30,884 nucleotides of DNA from IMG/VR virus record IMGVR_UViG_3300018080_003472, positions 1 through 30,884 of that record; one strand, 5' to 3'. The notes beneath the pieces are model-generated. The model had not been told where the DNA came from. It made no database searches and saw only the letters and a list, made by a program, of their open reading frames with translations. Both the position numbers and the translations under genes were made by a program. Origin of the DNA: a virus. This document shows, piece by piece, positions 29,642 to 30,884 of the stretch (position 1 is its first letter; the number at the start of each line of letters is the position of its first letter).

Positions 29642-29927
29642 TGTCCTCTATCGCCATCACGTCAGACTCGCGAACAATTTTCCACTCTGCGCCATCTGCA
29701 AAGAGGTCTTGGCCGGACTTCCAGGGAATACATACTCTGTCATCTGGCCCCAGTGTTGTTGGAATAAATGCGCCTTTTTTTGAAACGCGGCCAGGGCCAT
29801 TGGCAAGCACTGTGCCCCAAACAGATCTGACGCGGTTTTCCTCGGGGATAAATATTCCGCCGTCTGATTCTTCTGTTTCCGGGTCCAAACAAACAACAAG
29901 AAAATCCTGAACCGGAGTAAACAGCAT
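29625..29927 (-). CDS. GroES-type co-chaperonin
   Basis: A 100-residue product. The ATG at 29927 shares its A with the previous TAA. It aligns end to end with GroES: the opening strand (VQDFLVVCLDPETEESDGG), a mobile loop with the hydrophobic tripeptide GGIFIPE (E. coli GGIVLTG), WGTVLANGPGRVSKKG (GEVLAVGNGR), a DDRVCIPWKSG strand and the final ESDVMAIED (ESDILAIVE). It would cap host GroEL to fold phage proteins, probably capsid, as T4 gp31 does. No large chaperonin is encoded here. It lies directly upstream of the putative TerS, coupled to the 62-residue gene. Confidence 0.9.
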   Translation of the reverse strand: MLFTPVQDFLVVCLDPETEESDGGIFIPEENRVRSVWGTVLANGPGRVSKKGAFIPTTLGPDDRVCIPWKSGQDLFADGAEWKIVRESDVMAIEDNGKTR

Positions 29928-30115
29928 TAGTTTTCGCCTCGTTTCAAAATGGAATTTTCGAACTGTTCGGTTAAGTCCGAAACGAATTCACTTGTTGTTG
30001 TTTCTAATATTTTTGTTTCTGCGGGATCTGTGTTGAGTAGCTTTGACACTTCATTGCAAAACACGGCCAGGTTATAAAATGTGACAGCTGCTAATTCTTT
30101 CAGTAGATGTTTCAC
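29927..30115 (-). CDS. Small helical protein (62 aa)
   Basis: A GTG start at 30115 overlaps the upstream stop as GTGA. The N-terminal half is hydrophobic-helical (LLKELAAVTFYNLAVFCNEVSKLL), amphipathic rather than clearly membrane spanning, and the C-terminal half is acidic (ETTTSEFVSDLTEQFENS). Coupled to both neighbours, so it belongs to the packaging/head operon. Not recognised. Confidence 0.5.
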   Translation of the reverse strand: MKHLLKELAAVTFYNLAVFCNEVSKLLNTDPAETKILETTTSEFVSDLTEQFENSILKRGEN

Positions 30116-30780
30116 AGTTCCCTTGCCTGTTTTTCCAATGTTTTTCGCGTCGCTGTATCTAGCTCAGACTCAATGACGCCAAGTGGAAAATACTGTTTTC
30201 CACCTTTGCAATAGGCGCCTTTTTTCATGATGTTGATAACCTTGATGCGGCTTGGATGAATGTCTATCCAGGCCTTGGTCGGCTGGCTTTGATCAACAAC
30301 CGCATGCATACTATCGACAAGGCTACCAGAATCGACAAAGCCTATTTTGTTGTTTAAACTTTTAGGGTGCCCTGGGTCTGGATATCGCTTGGCAAATGCA
30401 GACTTGGCAGCTTTTTTCCGCGTGCTTTTCCTGGCCTTCAGCGGTTTTTTCCCAGCCTTGACCCTTTCTGCATTTTTCGCAGCCCTTATGGCTGCGCGTT
30501 CTTTCTGTTTCTGCGTGGCCCGTTTCCCGTAGGGCTTATCTGGGGGTTTTGTGTTTTTTTCGCGGCGCAGCTCCGTTGATCTCTTGATCTTCAGCTTGAC
30601 GCCACGGGCATCCTTGCCCTGCCAGAGTAATTCCCGAATTGCCCTTATGTGCTCGTCTACTGCCAGCTTGGAAATTTTGCCAGGATCCATCTCTTTTAAA
30701 ATAACATCTGGGATCTGTACGTTTATCCTGTTCCCCGATGTGCTGATTCCCTTGATAACCGTAGCCTTGTGACGGCCCAT
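30112..30780 (-). CDS. Basic protein with neck-protein-like DSGSLxDS motif (222 aa)
   Basis: The ATG at 30780 follows GGAG with a 4-base spacer and is the first gene seen in this minus-strand operon. The N-terminal third is helical/beta (GNRINVQIPDVILKEMDPGKISKLAVDEHIRAIRELL). The middle is extremely Lys/Arg-rich (KRATQKQKERAAIRAAKNAERVKAGKKPLKARKSTRKKAAKS), and a compact C-terminal part contains GFVDSGSLVDSMHAVVD followed by strand-like WIDIHPSRIKVINI. A DTG-x-L-x-x-S pattern near the middle of such proteins marks gpS/HK97-gp10-like neck or virion-morphogenesis families, but placing one upstream of the terminase is unusual. Nucleic-acid binding is likely from charge alone. Confidence 0.55.
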   Translation of the reverse strand: MGRHKATVIKGISTSGNRINVQIPDVILKEMDPGKISKLAVDEHIRAIRELLWQGKDARGVKLKIKRSTELRREKNTKPPDKPYGKRATQKQKERAAIRAAKNAERVKAGKKPLKARKSTRKKAAKSAFAKRYPDPGHPKSLNNKIGFVDSGSLVDSMHAVVDQSQPTKAWIDIHPSRIKVINIMKKGAYCKGGKQYFPLGVIESELDTATRKTLEKQAREL

Positions 30781-30884
30781 TTTTCTCCATCTAGTGTTAA
30801 ATGATTTCAGGCGCCTAGAAACGCGGTGGTGTATTTCACCGTGTAATTCCCTAGGAATTTCACAAAGTTGTGCAAAAAAAGGGG
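30781..30884 (-). promoter_or_regulatory. Upstream leader of the packaging/head operon with two dyads
   Basis: The region upstream of ATG 30780 contains a near-perfect 8-base inverted repeat (30821-30828 with 30837-30844, one mismatch, 8-base spacer) and a perfect AATTCC-CTA-GGAATT dyad (30845-30859), end to end. No clear -35/-10 pair is visible, and the upstream gene lies outside the window. A promoter with operator-like sites is possible. Confidence 0.35.

Noticed and set aside
1-30884. CRISPR array
   Set aside because: The two short-period arrays have no spacers and are in-frame coding repeats; no cas genes are present. The Cas4-like nuclease belongs to the phage recombination type.

Overview
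The window is part of a tailed bacteriophage or prophage genome, apparently a siphovirus with a long non-contractile tail. It has large terminase, portal, capsid, tail-tube, tail-assembly-chaperone and tape-measure genes in canonical order, and no sheath or contractile baseplate gene. The host is probably Gram-negative: genes begin behind GGAGG/AAGGA-type ribosome sites, two proteins have lipoprotein signal peptides with a lipobox cysteine, and the lysis enzyme is a small M15 peptidase with no cell-wall-binding domain. I cannot name the host. Base composition is roughly balanced (mid-40s percent GC by impression).

Layout. (1) 1-4359, minus strand: an early or DNA-metabolism operon. It encodes a W-x-x-G pentapeptide-repeat protein, a Cas4/AddB-like Fe-S PD-(D/E)XK nuclease, a DUF7666-like protein with an alanine-rich heptad tail, a TOPRIM primase-like protein, and a second, nearly identical DUF7666-like protein that runs off the left edge. 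(2) 4360-4614: a divergent control region with dyad symmetries. (3) 4615-5048, plus strand: two small coupled genes, the second a ribbon-helix-helix (RHH) DNA-binding protein. (4) 5049-5234: a convergent gap with three hairpins or palindromes. (5) 5235-7463, minus: a lysis region with membrane proteins, a lipoprotein, an M15 endolysin and a HELGH metalloprotease with a lipobox. (6) 7463-19182, minus: tail fibre or spike, tail tip and tape measure. (7) 19172-25434, minus: tail chaperones, tube, head-tail joining proteins, capsid and decoration. (8) 25431-30780, minus: scaffold-like protein, portal, TerL, a putative TerS, a GroES-type co-chaperonin and two small proteins.

The minus-strand structural genes read from right to left in the usual order: packaging, head, connector, tail, fibres, lysis. 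They are packed so tightly that ten junctions are TAATG stop/start overlaps and nine more junctions across the window are ATGA/GTGA overlaps, which implies pervasive translational coupling. No capsid maturation protease, integrase, tRNA or CRISPR array was found.

The most unusual content is the left operon. Three of its proteins appear to share one small core domain, each attached to a different short-period repeat array (a 21-bp period coding Ala-rich heptads, or a 15-bp period coding W-x-x-G pentapeptides). Two of them are a 97 percent identical direct duplication flanking the TOPRIM gene. Also notable are a phage-encoded GroES homologue beside the terminase and strong over-representation of the palindromes GGCGCC and AGATCT throughout the window.
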